Part shown: one piece after another, positions 7,045 to 13,398 of the stretch
Layout of the letters: every line of letters starts with the position of its first letter
Numbering within the stretch: position 1 is the stretch's first letter
NCBI GenBank assembly: GCA_964369175.1
Contig: CAYJEM010000055.1
Span: forward strand, 1-13,885
DNA from: Tannockella sp964369175
Lineage (GTDB): Bacteria; Bacillota_I; Bacilli_A; Erysipelotrichales; Coprobacillaceae
Length of the DNA: 13,885 nt
Reading direction: 5' to 3'
Notes under the pieces: model-generated
Told to the model about the DNA's origin: nothing
Seen by the model: the letters and a program-made list of their open reading frames with translations, nothing else
Database searches by the model: none
Program-made: the position numbers and the translations under genes

Positions 7045-7875
7045 ATGAAAACAGTAGTATGTATAAATGATTTGTCTGGAAGGGGTAGAGGATCTTTAAA
7101 AGCAAATATTACTCTAATGAGTGCGTTAGGTGTAGAACCATTACCTATCCCTACGGCTATTTTATCAGCACATACAGGATATAGTCATTATTCATTTTGT
7201 GATTTTACAAGCCATTGGGGTGGATACATGGATACTATAGAAAAGCTAAATACATCTATTGATTGTATTTATTCGGGTTTTTTAGGTTCAATAGCACAAA
7301 TTACAATGATTGAAAAGTTTATAGAAGCAAATAAACCAAAATATGTTGTTGTAGATCCAGTGATGGGAGATAACAATAAAATATATAGTAGCTATACTAT
7401 TGAATTATGCGATGAAGTTAGAAAACTTGTAAGAAAAGCAGATATTATTACACCAAATCTTACAGAAGCATGTATATTAACAAATAGTATTTATGTACAA
7501 GATGGTAGTTTTGAAGAATATCAAGAAATTGCTAAAAAGCTAACATTACTTGGACCAAAGGTTGTTATTGTCACTGGAATTGTGATGGCTGATAAGGTTT
7601 GCAATTTATTATATGATAATGAAGAATTTCACTTTATTAAGAGCGATTATGTTGATGCATATTATGGAGGAACTGGCGATATTTTTGCAAGTATTTTTAT
7701 TTCATTATATATTCAAGGTATAAAAGCAAAAAAAGCTATTAAAATTGCATGTGAATATTTATCAAAAAGTATAGCTTATAGTCATCATTGTAATGTATTA
7801 AGTAATGATGGAATTATAATTCATAAATATTTAGTAGAACTATTAGAGGAGGCCAAAGATGCATACAAAGACTAG
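7045..7875 (+). CDS. pdxK: Pyridoxamine/pyridoxal kinase (PfkB/ribokinase-like fold)
   Basis: Cytosolic kinase (276 residues) phosphorylating vitamin B6 vitamers with ATP to give pyridoxal- or pyridoxamine-5'-phosphate. Signatures: N-terminal INDLSGRGRGS (7-17) followed by LPIPTAILSAHTGY (33-46), typical of the PdxY/PdxK kinases of Bacillota; YSGFLGS (76-82); DPVMGD (104-109); TPNLTEA (136-142); and the anion-hole/catalytic GGTGD (218-222) with Asp222 as the expected base. Length is normal for the family. The ribosome binding site is an unusual run of six G at 7033-7038, six bases from the ATG. The gene overlaps the following ECF S-component gene by 17 bases, which supports a shared B6 uptake-and-trapping role. 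The symbol is assigned on family grounds; pdxY would be an equally fair name. Confidence 0.9.
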   Translation: MKTVVCINDLSGRGRGSLKANITLMSALGVEPLPIPTAILSAHTGYSHYSFCDFTSHWGGYMDTIEKLNTSIDCIYSGFLGSIAQITMIEKFIEANKPKYVVVDPVMGDNNKIYSSYTIELCDEVRKLVRKADIITPNLTEACILTNSIYVQDGSFEEYQEIAKKLTLLGPKVVIVTGIVMADKVCNLLYDNEEFHFIKSDYVDAYYGGTGDIFASIFISLYIQGIKAKKAIKIACEYLSKSIAYSHHCNVLSNDGIIIHKYLVELLEEAKDAYKD

Positions 7876-8359
7876 ATTACTTACATTAACATCATTGTTT
7901 GCAGGAATGATATTTCTTGCAACAGCGTATTTACTACATATTCCAACTGGTGTAGGTTATATTCATTTAGGAGATACATTTATATATTTGGCTGCTTGCT
8001 TGCTACCATTACCTTATGCCATTGTAGCAGCAGTGGTAGGTGCTGGTTTAGCTGATGTTGTAAGTGGTATGGCAGTATGGTTTTTACCAACAATTATCAT
8101 CAAATCATTAATGGTAAGTGTATTCTTTAAAAAAAGTGATAATATTTTTTCAAAAACAAATGTTATGTTTGTTGTAATTGCATCATTTATCGGTTTGTTT
8201 GGATATGTTATTGCAGAAGTGATCCTATATGGTGATATCCATGCTGCAATCATTTCATTACCAACTGGGAGTTTACAACCGATTGGAAGTTTTATATGTT
8301 TTTTAATGTTATCTAAAGCATTAGATAGTATAAATGTAAAGAAGAGGGTGAAAGTGTAA
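7859..8359 (+). CDS. ECF transporter S-component, probably for a vitamin B6 vitamer
   Basis: Small integral membrane protein (166 residues) with about six hydrophobic segments and a basic C-terminus (KKRVKV). The segment GVGYIHLGDT (31-40) followed by FIYLAACLLPLPYA, and GAGLADVVSGM (61-71) followed by AVWFLPTIIIKSLM, fit substrate-binding S-components of energy-coupling-factor importers. Such subunits need the shared EcfA1A2T module, which is not in this window. AGAGGAGG at 7845-7852 precedes the ATG by six bases and lies inside the end of the kinase gene. The kinase neighbour suggests pyridoxine, pyridoxal or pyridoxamine as substrate, making it a PdxU-like protein; this is contextual inference, and a thiamine-pathway precursor is the main alternative. 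The stop overlaps the next start by one base. Confidence 0.75.
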   Translation: MHTKTRLLTLTSLFAGMIFLATAYLLHIPTGVGYIHLGDTFIYLAACLLPLPYAIVAAVVGAGLADVVSGMAVWFLPTIIIKSLMVSVFFKKSDNIFSKTNVMFVVIASFIGLFGYVIAEVILYGDIHAAIISLPTGSLQPIGSFICFLMLSKALDSINVKKRVKV

Positions 8360-8967
8360 TGAACAATATTTTATATGAAGAGCGTGATGGGTTATATGTA
8401 AATATGACAAATAAGTGTCCATGTGCATGTACATTTTGTGTACGCAATACGAGTAATGCAGTTGGGAATGTTGATACATTATGGTTGGAAAAAGAACCTA
8501 CAGTACAAGAAATTATTGATGAATTTAATAAAAGAGATTTGTCAAAGTATCGTGAAGTTGTATTTTGTGGTTTTGGAGAACCAACGCAGAGGTTAGTTGA
8601 AATGCTTGAAGTATGTAAGTATATTCGCTCAATAAGTTCAATTTCTATTCGTTTAAATACAAATGGACTTGCAAATCTAATTCACGGAAAACCAACTGAA
8701 GAAATGTTTGCAGGGGCATTTGATGTTATTTCTATTAGTTTAAATTCACCTAGTAAGGAAGAGTATTTAGCAGTAACAAGACCTAAATTTGGTGAGGATT
8801 CATTTGAAGCAATGCTTATGTTTGCTAAGCATGTAAAGCAATATGTACCAGATGTTGCTTTTAGTGTTGTTGATGTTATTGGTAAAGATGCAATAGATAA
8901 AAGCTATGAACTTTCTAAGAAGCTAGAGGTTCCTCTTCGAGTGCGTAAATATTCAAGTTATGAATAA
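8359..8967 (+). CDS. Small radical SAM protein, TatD-associated type
   Basis: A 202-residue radical S-adenosylmethionine protein. The [4Fe-4S] motif is C20-x3-C24-x2-C27 (KCPCACTFCVRN; Cys22 is an extra cysteine), followed by CGFGEPTQRL (70-79) as the SAM-contacting Gly/Glu element and RLNTNG with SISLNSPS. The short length and the FCVRNTSNAVG wording match the family I know as TatD-associated radical SAM (TIGR04038-like); its substrate is unknown. No tatD gene is present here. It is the third gene of an overlapping operon with a B6 kinase and an ECF S-component (TAATG overlap, AGAGGG at 8343-8348 upstream), so a link to cofactor metabolism or tRNA/nucleotide modification is possible but unproven. 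There is no room for a SPASM or other auxiliary-cluster domain. A bidirectional terminator follows. Confidence 0.85.
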   Translation: MNNILYEERDGLYVNMTNKCPCACTFCVRNTSNAVGNVDTLWLEKEPTVQEIIDEFNKRDLSKYREVVFCGFGEPTQRLVEMLEVCKYIRSISSISIRLNTNGLANLIHGKPTEEMFAGAFDVISISLNSPSKEEYLAVTRPKFGEDSFEAMLMFAKHVKQYVPDVAFSVVDVIGKDAIDKSYELSKKLEVPLRVRKYSSYE

Positions 8968-8971
8968 AGAA

Positions 8972-9006
8972 AAAAATACATCATGTATACATGATGTATT
9001 TTATAA
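8972..9006. terminator. Bidirectional terminator: perfect 30-bp palindrome
   Basis: Bases 8973-9002 are a perfect palindrome centred at 8987/8988 (core CATGTATACATG). It is flanked by an A run on the left and TTTTATAAT on the right, so each strand sees a U tract. It lies between the convergent radical SAM gene and the AIM24 gene. Confidence 0.85.
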
Positions 9007-9014
9007 TGACCTTT

Positions 9015-9686
9015 TTATTTTGAAACGTATGGAACAATAAGTCCAGCAAATCTTGAAATAGGCATTGTTTGAATTACTAGTTTACCTGGACCAGTAACTA
9101 CAGTATTAAATAATCCTTCGCCACCTAAAAGTTTATTTTTTAATCCAGGAACTGATTTAATTTCCATAGTACAAGTTTCATCCATAATTGCCAAGTGACC
9201 TGTATCTAAAACCATTTGTTGTCCAGCTTCTAGAACATATTCAACAGCATGACCATCGATTTCTACAAAAACAGTACCTTCTCCTGTGACTTTTTGTAAA
9301 ACAAATCCTTCACCACCAAAAATACCAGTACCTACTTTTTTGTTTAAAAAAGCTTGTAATTCCACACCAGCAGTACTTGCAAGGTATGCTGACTTTTGAA
9401 GAATTAAACCTTGTCCTTGGTTTATTTGATATGCGCGAATAGAACCTGGGAAACTGCTTGATATAGCAATTTGACCTGGACCACCTTCAGCTGTATAACG
9501 ATTTTGGAATATGCTTTCACCTGAAAAAGCACGACCAAACATCTTTCCAACACCACCACTTGATGTTTCCATTTTTAAATTTGGTGTCATCCAGCTCATT
9601 GCGCCACCTTCAGTTTGTAAGTATTCACCTGCTTCTAAATCAACGATTAACGCGGGAAGGCTATCCCCAACGATTTGATATCTCAT
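9015..9686 (-). CDS. AIM24 / TIGR00266 family protein
   Basis: A 223-residue, Gly-rich, all-beta protein with no signal peptide or membrane segment. Diagnostic pieces of the AIM24/TIGR00266 family are present: MRYQIVGDSLPALIVDLEAGE at the start, EGGAMSWM (26-33), GESIFQNRYTAEGG (56-69), GSIRAYQI, GGEGFVLQKVTGEGTVFVEIDG, and GLFNTVVTGPGKLVIQTMP near the C-terminus. The fold is thought to be a double-stranded beta-helix-like barrel; no biochemical function is established that I know of. The ATG at 9686 is preferred because AAGGGAG (plus-strand complement 9694-9700) lies seven bases upstream; an in-frame ATG at 9725 has no such site. It is convergent with the radical SAM gene and divergent from the small Cys-rich gene. 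I could not find a convincing promoter in 9701-9800. Confidence 0.9.
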   Translation of the reverse strand: MRYQIVGDSLPALIVDLEAGEYLQTEGGAMSWMTPNLKMETSSGGVGKMFGRAFSGESIFQNRYTAEGGPGQIAISSSFPGSIRAYQINQGQGLILQKSAYLASTAGVELQAFLNKKVGTGIFGGEGFVLQKVTGEGTVFVEIDGHAVEYVLEAGQQMVLDTGHLAIMDETCTMEIKSVPGLKNKLLGGEGLFNTVVTGPGKLVIQTMPISRFAGLIVPYVSK

Positions 9687-9800
9687 AATATTTCTCCCTT
9701 CGTGTATATATACTAACGTTATCATTTACCTCGTCATTATTCAACATATTTCGGAAAAATATATTAACAATGATTTCTTCATTAGTGATAAACAAACAAG

Positions 9801-9834
9801 TGATACTATCGGATGAACATATATTAAAGTATCA
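9801..9834. promoter_or_regulatory. Inverted repeat upstream of the Cys-rich protein gene
   Basis: TGATACT (9801-9807) and AGTATCA (9828-9834) are exact inverted copies separated by 20 bases, 35 bases before the GTG start. They could be an operator or one side of a promoter; no clear -35/-10 pair was identified. Confidence 0.3.
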
Positions 9835-9869
9835 TAAGATATTTTATGTATATGAAAGGAATGATAGAT

Positions 9870-10301
9870 GTGAAAGAGTGTAATGATAGTGTGATGATCA
9901 ATGGTAGTTCGGTAGATATTGAGGCGGATCCATGTGATAATGAGATTAAGGCAAATATTGTTGTATCTGAATTTGAATCAACTAGGCTTTGGGGGCAAGT
10001 TATTAATCAAAGCGGTGTGGCTGTTGAAAATGCTTTAGTTAAGTTGTTGCGTGTTGTATCAAATGATAAAGGAAGATGCGTTTACCAAGGGATAGCTCAT
10101 ACAATAACGGATTGTCAAGGGTTTTATCAATTTGATATTAGTAAGGACTGTTGTTTGAATCAATATAAGGTAGTAGTTGGTAAGGCAGCTTTTGGCATGG
10201 AAAGAATTATTGTTGATGGTGGCAATTGTGATGAAAAGGGTTATATGCCGCCTTGTCGTTATATTCATCGAGTGACTAAATCTGATGAAGAATGTGATTG
10301 A
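9870..10301 (+). CDS. Small cysteine-rich protein with carboxypeptidase-regulatory-like domain
   Basis: A 143-residue protein with nine cysteines (4, 22, 70, 82, 94, 95, 120, 129, 142) and no signal peptide or transmembrane segment. The centre, about residues 38-115, follows the beta-sandwich pattern of carboxypeptidase-regulatory/CnaB-like domains: LWGQVINQSGVAVENALVKL, then HTITDCQGFYQFDI and YKVVVGKAAFG. The ends are variable and acidic. The start chosen is GTG at 9870, nine bases after AAAGGA (9855-9860); ATG codons at 9846, 9852 and 9861 sit before or against that site. The gene ends in three consecutive in-frame stops (TGA TAA TAA). Proteins of this type in low-GC bacteria can be spore- or surface-associated, but nothing here proves that. 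It appears to be a single-gene unit, with a separate RNA promoter beginning downstream. Confidence 0.7.
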   Translation: MKECNDSVMINGSSVDIEADPCDNEIKANIVVSEFESTRLWGQVINQSGVAVENALVKLLRVVSNDKGRCVYQGIAHTITDCQGFYQFDISKDCCLNQYKVVVGKAAFGMERIIVDGGNCDEKGYMPPCRYIHRVTKSDEECD

Positions 10302-10344
10302 TAATAATTTAATTTATCACTTTTAATGAATTAATTGTAGTTTA

Positions 10345-10353
10345 TGTTACAAT
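10345..10353 (+). promoter_or_regulatory. Extended -10 promoter of the candidate small RNA
   Basis: TGT directly precedes TACAAT (10348-10353), giving an extended -10 (TGn-TACAAT) that tolerates a weak -35. Initiation is expected near 10360. No recognisable ORF follows before the terminator at 10471, so the transcript would be non-coding. Confidence 0.5.
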
Positions 10354-10359
10354 TTAACT

Positions 10360-10497
10360 GTGCTTTGAAATGAATGAATAATATTGACGACCTTGGGGGA
10401 AAATTTTATTATAAACTGCAAAGATTATTTGCAATCATTCATTTTATAAGTGAAGTGTCGTGATGTTTAGGGATATAGAGTTTCTATATCCTTTTTT
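10360..10497 (+). ncRNA. Candidate structured small RNA of unknown class
   Basis: A region of about 138 bases with an extended -10 promoter before it and a strong terminator at its end. A 10-bp perfect helix pairs AAATGAATGA (10368-10377) with TCATTCATTT (10435-10444), extendable to 12 bp with one G-U pair. Inside it are a second helix ATAATA/TATTAT (10378-10383 with 10407-10412), enclosing a loop that contains GACGACCTTGGGGG, and a hairpin TGCAAA/TTTGCA (10417-10433). ACGAC (10387-10391) in that loop is complementary to GTCGT (10457-10461) outside the long helix, allowing a pseudoknot. I do not recognise it as 6S, SRP, RNase P, tmRNA, a T-box or a named riboswitch. It could be a free-standing sRNA or a leader controlling the lipid kinase gene at 10540. 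The 5' end is approximate. Confidence 0.45.
10471..10497 (+). terminator. Strong intrinsic terminator between small RNA and lipid kinase gene
   Basis: GGATATAGA (10471-10479) pairs perfectly with TCTATATCC (10483-10491) around a three-base loop GTT, followed by six T at 10492-10497. Confidence 0.9.
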
Positions 10498-10511
10498 ATT
10501 ATTGGTATAAC

Positions 10512-10520
10512 TGCTATACT
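10512..10520 (+). promoter_or_regulatory. Extended -10 promoter for the lipid kinase gene
   Basis: TGC precedes TATACT (10515-10520). Initiation near 10527 would place the ribosome binding site AAGGAGA (10527-10533) at the very 5' end of the message, so the leader would be almost absent. Alternatively the gene depends on read-through of the terminator just upstream. Confidence 0.4.
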
Positions 10521-10539
10521 ATAGATAAGGAGAGATTTT

Positions 10540-11421
10540 ATGAAAGACATTTTTATTATTAATAAACATGCTGGAAAAGGAACAATGGTACCTTTATTAG
10601 AAAAAAAGATTCATGCACATTTTCCAGGAGCTATTATTGAATATACAAAATATGCCGGGCACGCAACTGAACTTGCTAGATTATTTAGTAAAAAAAATGA
10701 GAAAATAATAATATATGCCTGTGGAGGTGATGGCACAATTAATGAAGTTGTTAATGGGATATATGGTTATTGTAACGTTGCTCTTGCAATTATTCCAATA
10801 GGAACAGGGAATGATTTTATAAAGAGTCTAGGTTATAGTAAGGAACGACTATATAATATCAATGGATACCTCCATACAAAAATGATTTATAGTGATGTGA
10901 TTATTGTAGAAAATCATGTTGCATTAAATATCGTAACGATGGGCTTTGATGCAACAGTTGCTAAAAATGTTGATAAATATCGATCGCTTGGATTGAAAAG
11001 TGAAAAGCTACCCTATTACTTATCATTAATACATTCATTAATGCATAGTATTAAGTATAGATTTGAAATTAACATGAATAATGAAACATACATAGATAAT
11101 TATGGGTTTGTGAGCATTTGTAATGGTCAATATTATGGTGGTGGTTACAACCCTGCTCCAATGGCAAAGATTGATGATGGTATGCTAGATGTGATTTTTA
11201 TTAAAAATATTTCTAGATTTAATATTTTACCTTTATCAAAGCATTATGAAAAAGGGACTCATATTGGTTTAACGAAGCATGTTCAATATTTCCAAACAAA
11301 AGATATCGTTGTTAAAAGTAAAAAGCCAATATTTGTCAACTTAGATGGTGAAATCATTGAGATGAATAACCCACATATTAAATTGGTTGAAAAGGGCATA
11401 AAAATTGTAATACCAAAATAG
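10540..11421 (+). CDS. Diacylglycerol kinase family lipid kinase
   Basis: A 293-residue soluble lipid kinase of the DagK_cat/YegS/BmrU type, expected to phosphorylate diacylglycerol or a related lipid alcohol with ATP at the membrane face. Motifs: N-terminal IINKHAGKG (6-14), the nucleotide-binding GGDGTINEVVNG (62-73), PIGTGNDF (86-93), and in the C-terminal beta-sandwich lobe YYGGGYNPAPMAKIDDGMLDV followed by VNLDGE (271-276). Length and motif order are those of the family; the exact substrate is not readable. AAGGAGA at 10527-10533 lies six bases before the ATG. A candidate structured RNA and terminator lie immediately upstream, and I saw no convincing terminator after the stop, so partial read-through into the gene at 11520 is possible although that gene has its own promoter candidate. 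Confidence 0.9.
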   Translation: MKDIFIINKHAGKGTMVPLLEKKIHAHFPGAIIEYTKYAGHATELARLFSKKNEKIIIYACGGDGTINEVVNGIYGYCNVALAIIPIGTGNDFIKSLGYSKERLYNINGYLHTKMIYSDVIIVENHVALNIVTMGFDATVAKNVDKYRSLGLKSEKLPYYLSLIHSLMHSIKYRFEINMNNETYIDNYGFVSICNGQYYGGGYNPAPMAKIDDGMLDVIFIKNISRFNILPLSKHYEKGTHIGLTKHVQYFQTKDIVVKSKKPIFVNLDGEIIEMNNPHIKLVEKGIKIVIPK

Positions 11422-11441
11422 TCACAAAACAACTGTAACAT

Positions 11442-11470
11442 TTGCGTTTTCTTGGCTAGCATTATACAAT
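11442..11470 (+). promoter_or_regulatory. Candidate promoter for the unknown 169-residue gene
   Basis: TACAAT at 11465-11470 with TTGCGT at 11442-11447, spacer 17. The leader to the ATG would be about 43 bases. Confidence 0.5.
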
Positions 11471-11519
11471 ATACATATATAGATGTAGTTTGTAGTGAGT
11501 AGAAAGGGAGGAAATGAAT

Positions 11520-12029
11520 ATGGCAATAGACTACAATATGCTTGCAAAAAGAAATATACTTCATCTTGGACTAGAGGTAGAAGGAATGGAAAGTGATGAA
11601 CATCATACATGTCAACTTGATTGTATAGCTACATGCTTACCAGATGAAATAGTTCTTTATGGAACATCAGGTAAATTGAATCAAAGAGAAACAAAACCAT
11701 TTGCAAGAAGTACGTATCGAGATATTGACAAGGTTAATATTTTGGTGTGTAAAAGAAATTATGGTAAAATGAAAGTCCCATATTTGCATGAGTGCCGTTT
11801 TGACATGTTGGTGAATTTGAAAAATGGTAAGTCGTATCAATTCGAATCACAATCTTGGGAATTATTTGTTCAGTTAATTGATAAGCTAATTGAAAATGAT
11901 GTTAAGGTTGTTGATACAATGAATATCTATTCGACGTATATACAATCAGGGTATGATGGTATCGAAATGATACTTAAAGATGATGATAATACATTGTGTA
12001 TGGCAACAAGGAATAATAATATACGATAA
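11520..12029 (+). CDS. Conserved-looking hypothetical protein
   Basis: I do not recognise this 169-residue protein. It has no signal peptide or transmembrane helix and six cysteines, three of them spaced CxxxCxxxC (31, 35, 39) next to a His pair (28-29). Residues 40-130 alternate short beta-like stretches (DEIVLYGTSG, DKVNILVCKR, FDMLVNLKNGKSYQFES) and end in an amphipathic helix (WELFVQLIDKLIE, 103-115). That order (several strands, then one C-terminal helix) is reminiscent of a pleckstrin-homology-like fold, but this is a guess from pattern alone. The ATG at 11520 is eight bases after GGGAGG (11506-11511); the ATG at 11514 is only two bases away and is rejected. The gene is convergent with rarA, and the shared terminator begins at its stop codon. 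Real coding is supported by the ribosome binding site, promoter and terminator placement. Confidence 0.75.
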   Translation: MAIDYNMLAKRNILHLGLEVEGMESDEHHTCQLDCIATCLPDEIVLYGTSGKLNQRETKPFARSTYRDIDKVNILVCKRNYGKMKVPYLHECRFDMLVNLKNGKSYQFESQSWELFVQLIDKLIENDVKVVDTMNIYSTYIQSGYDGIEMILKDDDNTLCMATRNNNIR

Positions 12030-12056
12030 AAGATAGCATCTAGCTATCTTTTTTTT
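12029..12056. terminator. Bidirectional terminator shared with the rarA 3' end
   Basis: AAAGATAGC (12029-12037) pairs perfectly with GCTATCTTT (12043-12051) around ATCTA, followed by five T on the plus strand. On the minus strand the same hairpin is followed by TTTTATCG. The rarA stop codon (12044-12046) and its last Lys/Arg codons are inside the stem region. Confidence 0.9.
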
Positions 12057-13321
12057 GAGTTATATTGTTGGTTTAGTTTTTTGATGTTGCTAGTTCGTCC
12101 GATTCTCTTTATTTCTTGGTGATTTTTAGCAAGCGCAGTTTCATACTGGCTTGTAAATTCGGGAATATAAAATTGAATATCTTTTAGAGGTTCAGGCAAG
12201 TATTGGATTTTTTTCCATAGTTCTGGTCGATCATAATGATAAATTTCATCTTCGTCTAAACCTACTGGTGTTAAGCGCAAATAGCGTGGAGCTTTCAATG
12301 GATATTTTGAGACAACTTGAATAGCACGGTCGATAGCTGCTTCGCTTGATTTGGATTTTGGAGATAAACACAAGTCAATGATTGCATTTGCAATAGGAAT
12401 TCTTGCTTCAGGGAAGCCAATTACCTTTGCGGCTTGAAAAGCTGCAACTGTACGCATACAGGCATTTGGATTAGCAAGACCTATATCTTCATATGCAATA
12501 GTAAGTAGGCGTCGTTCCAAAGATTCGATATCGTTTGCTTCTAAAAGTTTTGCAAAATAAAACATCGCACCATCTGGGTCACTTCCGCGAATAGATTTTT
12601 GTAATCCGCTAAGGGTATCATAATATTGATCTTCATCTTTATCGAATTGAGCATTTGCTTTGATATTTGCACGTTCAAGTGTTTCTAAATCAATGTAATA
12701 GTTTTTAGCTAGAATACTGCATATTTCTAAGCAGTTATATGCATAACGAATATCACCACTTGATAATGTAGCAATCTTTTTGTATACATCAGATTCAATT
12801 GTATAGTTGTTTTGTAATCCTATATCACTCGATGCTCCTCTTTTTAGACCACTAATGATATCATTTGTTTCTAAGGGCTTCACCTCAAGAATGTGACATC
12901 GAGAACGTATTGCTGAATTAATTGAGTGAAATGGATTTGCTGTTGTACAGCCAGCAATAACAAGTAAACCATTTTCAATATGAGGGAGCAAGTGATCTTG
13001 TTTATCTTTATTTAATCTATGAACCTCATCGATAATGACAAATAATCCATCACTCATTTTTGCCTCTTCAATAATCATATCCATTTGCTTTTTGTTTCCT
13101 GAGGATGCATTGAATATACGATAGGGTATATCTAAGTCATTTGCTAGGGCACTTGCAATTGTTGTTTTTCCACAACCTGGGGGACCATATAATATAATTG
13201 AAAAAGGGTGTTTTGTTTCAACAAACTTTCGTAGAATAGAATTTTCTCCAATTAAATGCTGCTGCCCTAGAATGTCATCTAAAGACTTTGGGCGCATTTT
13301 GTGTGCTAGTGTATCGTACAT
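12044..13321 (-). CDS. rarA: Replication-associated recombination protein A (RarA/MgsA AAA+ ATPase)
   Basis: A 425-residue clamp-loader-related AAA+ ATPase acting at stalled replication forks. Motifs: MRPKSLDDILGQQHLIG (9-25), Walker A GPPGCGKTT (46-54), Walker B FVIIDEVHR (94-102), a sensor-1 region CTTANP (125-130), and SAIRSRC (136-142) with the expected arginine finger region. The C-terminal half carries the MgsA tetramerisation domain, recognisable by QKSIRGSDPDGAMFYFAKLLE and RRLLTIAYEDIGLANP. The length matches bacterial RarA. In most RarA proteins I know the sensor-1 segment reads TTENP; here Glu is replaced by Ala. AAAGGAGG (complement of 13326-13333) lies just before the ATG, removing doubt about the start. 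It is divergent from dtd and convergent with the unknown gene at 11520. Confidence 0.95.
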   Translation of the reverse strand: MYDTLAHKMRPKSLDDILGQQHLIGENSILRKFVETKHPFSIILYGPPGCGKTTIASALANDLDIPYRIFNASSGNKKQMDMIIEEAKMSDGLFVIIDEVHRLNKDKQDHLLPHIENGLLVIAGCTTANPFHSINSAIRSRCHILEVKPLETNDIISGLKRGASSDIGLQNNYTIESDVYKKIATLSSGDIRYAYNCLEICSILAKNYYIDLETLERANIKANAQFDKDEDQYYDTLSGLQKSIRGSDPDGAMFYFAKLLEANDIESLERRLLTIAYEDIGLANPNACMRTVAAFQAAKVIGFPEARIPIANAIIDLCLSPKSKSSEAAIDRAIQVVSKYPLKAPRYLRLTPVGLDEDEIYHYDRPELWKKIQYLPEPLKDIQFYIPEFTSQYETALAKNHQEIKRIGRTSNIKKLNQQYNSKKR

Positions 13322-13353
13322 AAATCCTCCTTTATTATCCTTATGAAATAATG

Positions 13354-13366
13354 TATACTAAGTATA
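13354..13366. promoter_or_regulatory. Face-to-face -10 elements: bidirectional promoter for rarA and dtd
   Basis: TATACT at 13354-13359 (plus strand) and its inverted copy AGTATA at 13361-13366 (TATACT on the minus strand) are separated by one base. The minus-strand copy is preceded by TGA, giving an extended -10 for rarA; the plus copy is close to a weak TTTATT at 13331-13336. Both genes would have leaders of about 30 bases. The divergent layout and the symmetry suggest that RNA polymerase binding for one gene excludes the other. Confidence 0.5.
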
Positions 13367-13398
13367 TCATTTTTAAAGTTACATGAATAGGAGAGTTT

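Noticed and set aside
9687..9725. N-terminal extension of the AIM24 protein to 9725
   Set aside because: The AAGGGAG site sits immediately before the inner ATG, and family members begin at MRYQI-like sequence.
9785..9826. SigE-type sporulation promoter (CATATATT at 9818-9825)
   Set aside because: No properly spaced -35 partner was found; the GATA elements upstream are at the wrong distance.
10299..10307. Stop-codon reassignment (TGA as Trp)
   Set aside because: The single terminal TGA is followed at once by TAA TAA, so both readings end at nearly the same point; no gene needs an in-frame TGA and the standard code fits throughout.
10360..10470. 6S RNA, T-box, SRP RNA or leader peptide in the gap before the lipid kinase gene
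   Set aside because: No T-box GGUGG/antiterminator, SRP loop motif or clear 6S bubble was recognised; the frame after GGGGG has only ATT or CTG as possible starts and is very short.
11422..11464. Terminator after the lipid kinase gene
   Set aside because: No stem with a U tract was found, so none is annotated.
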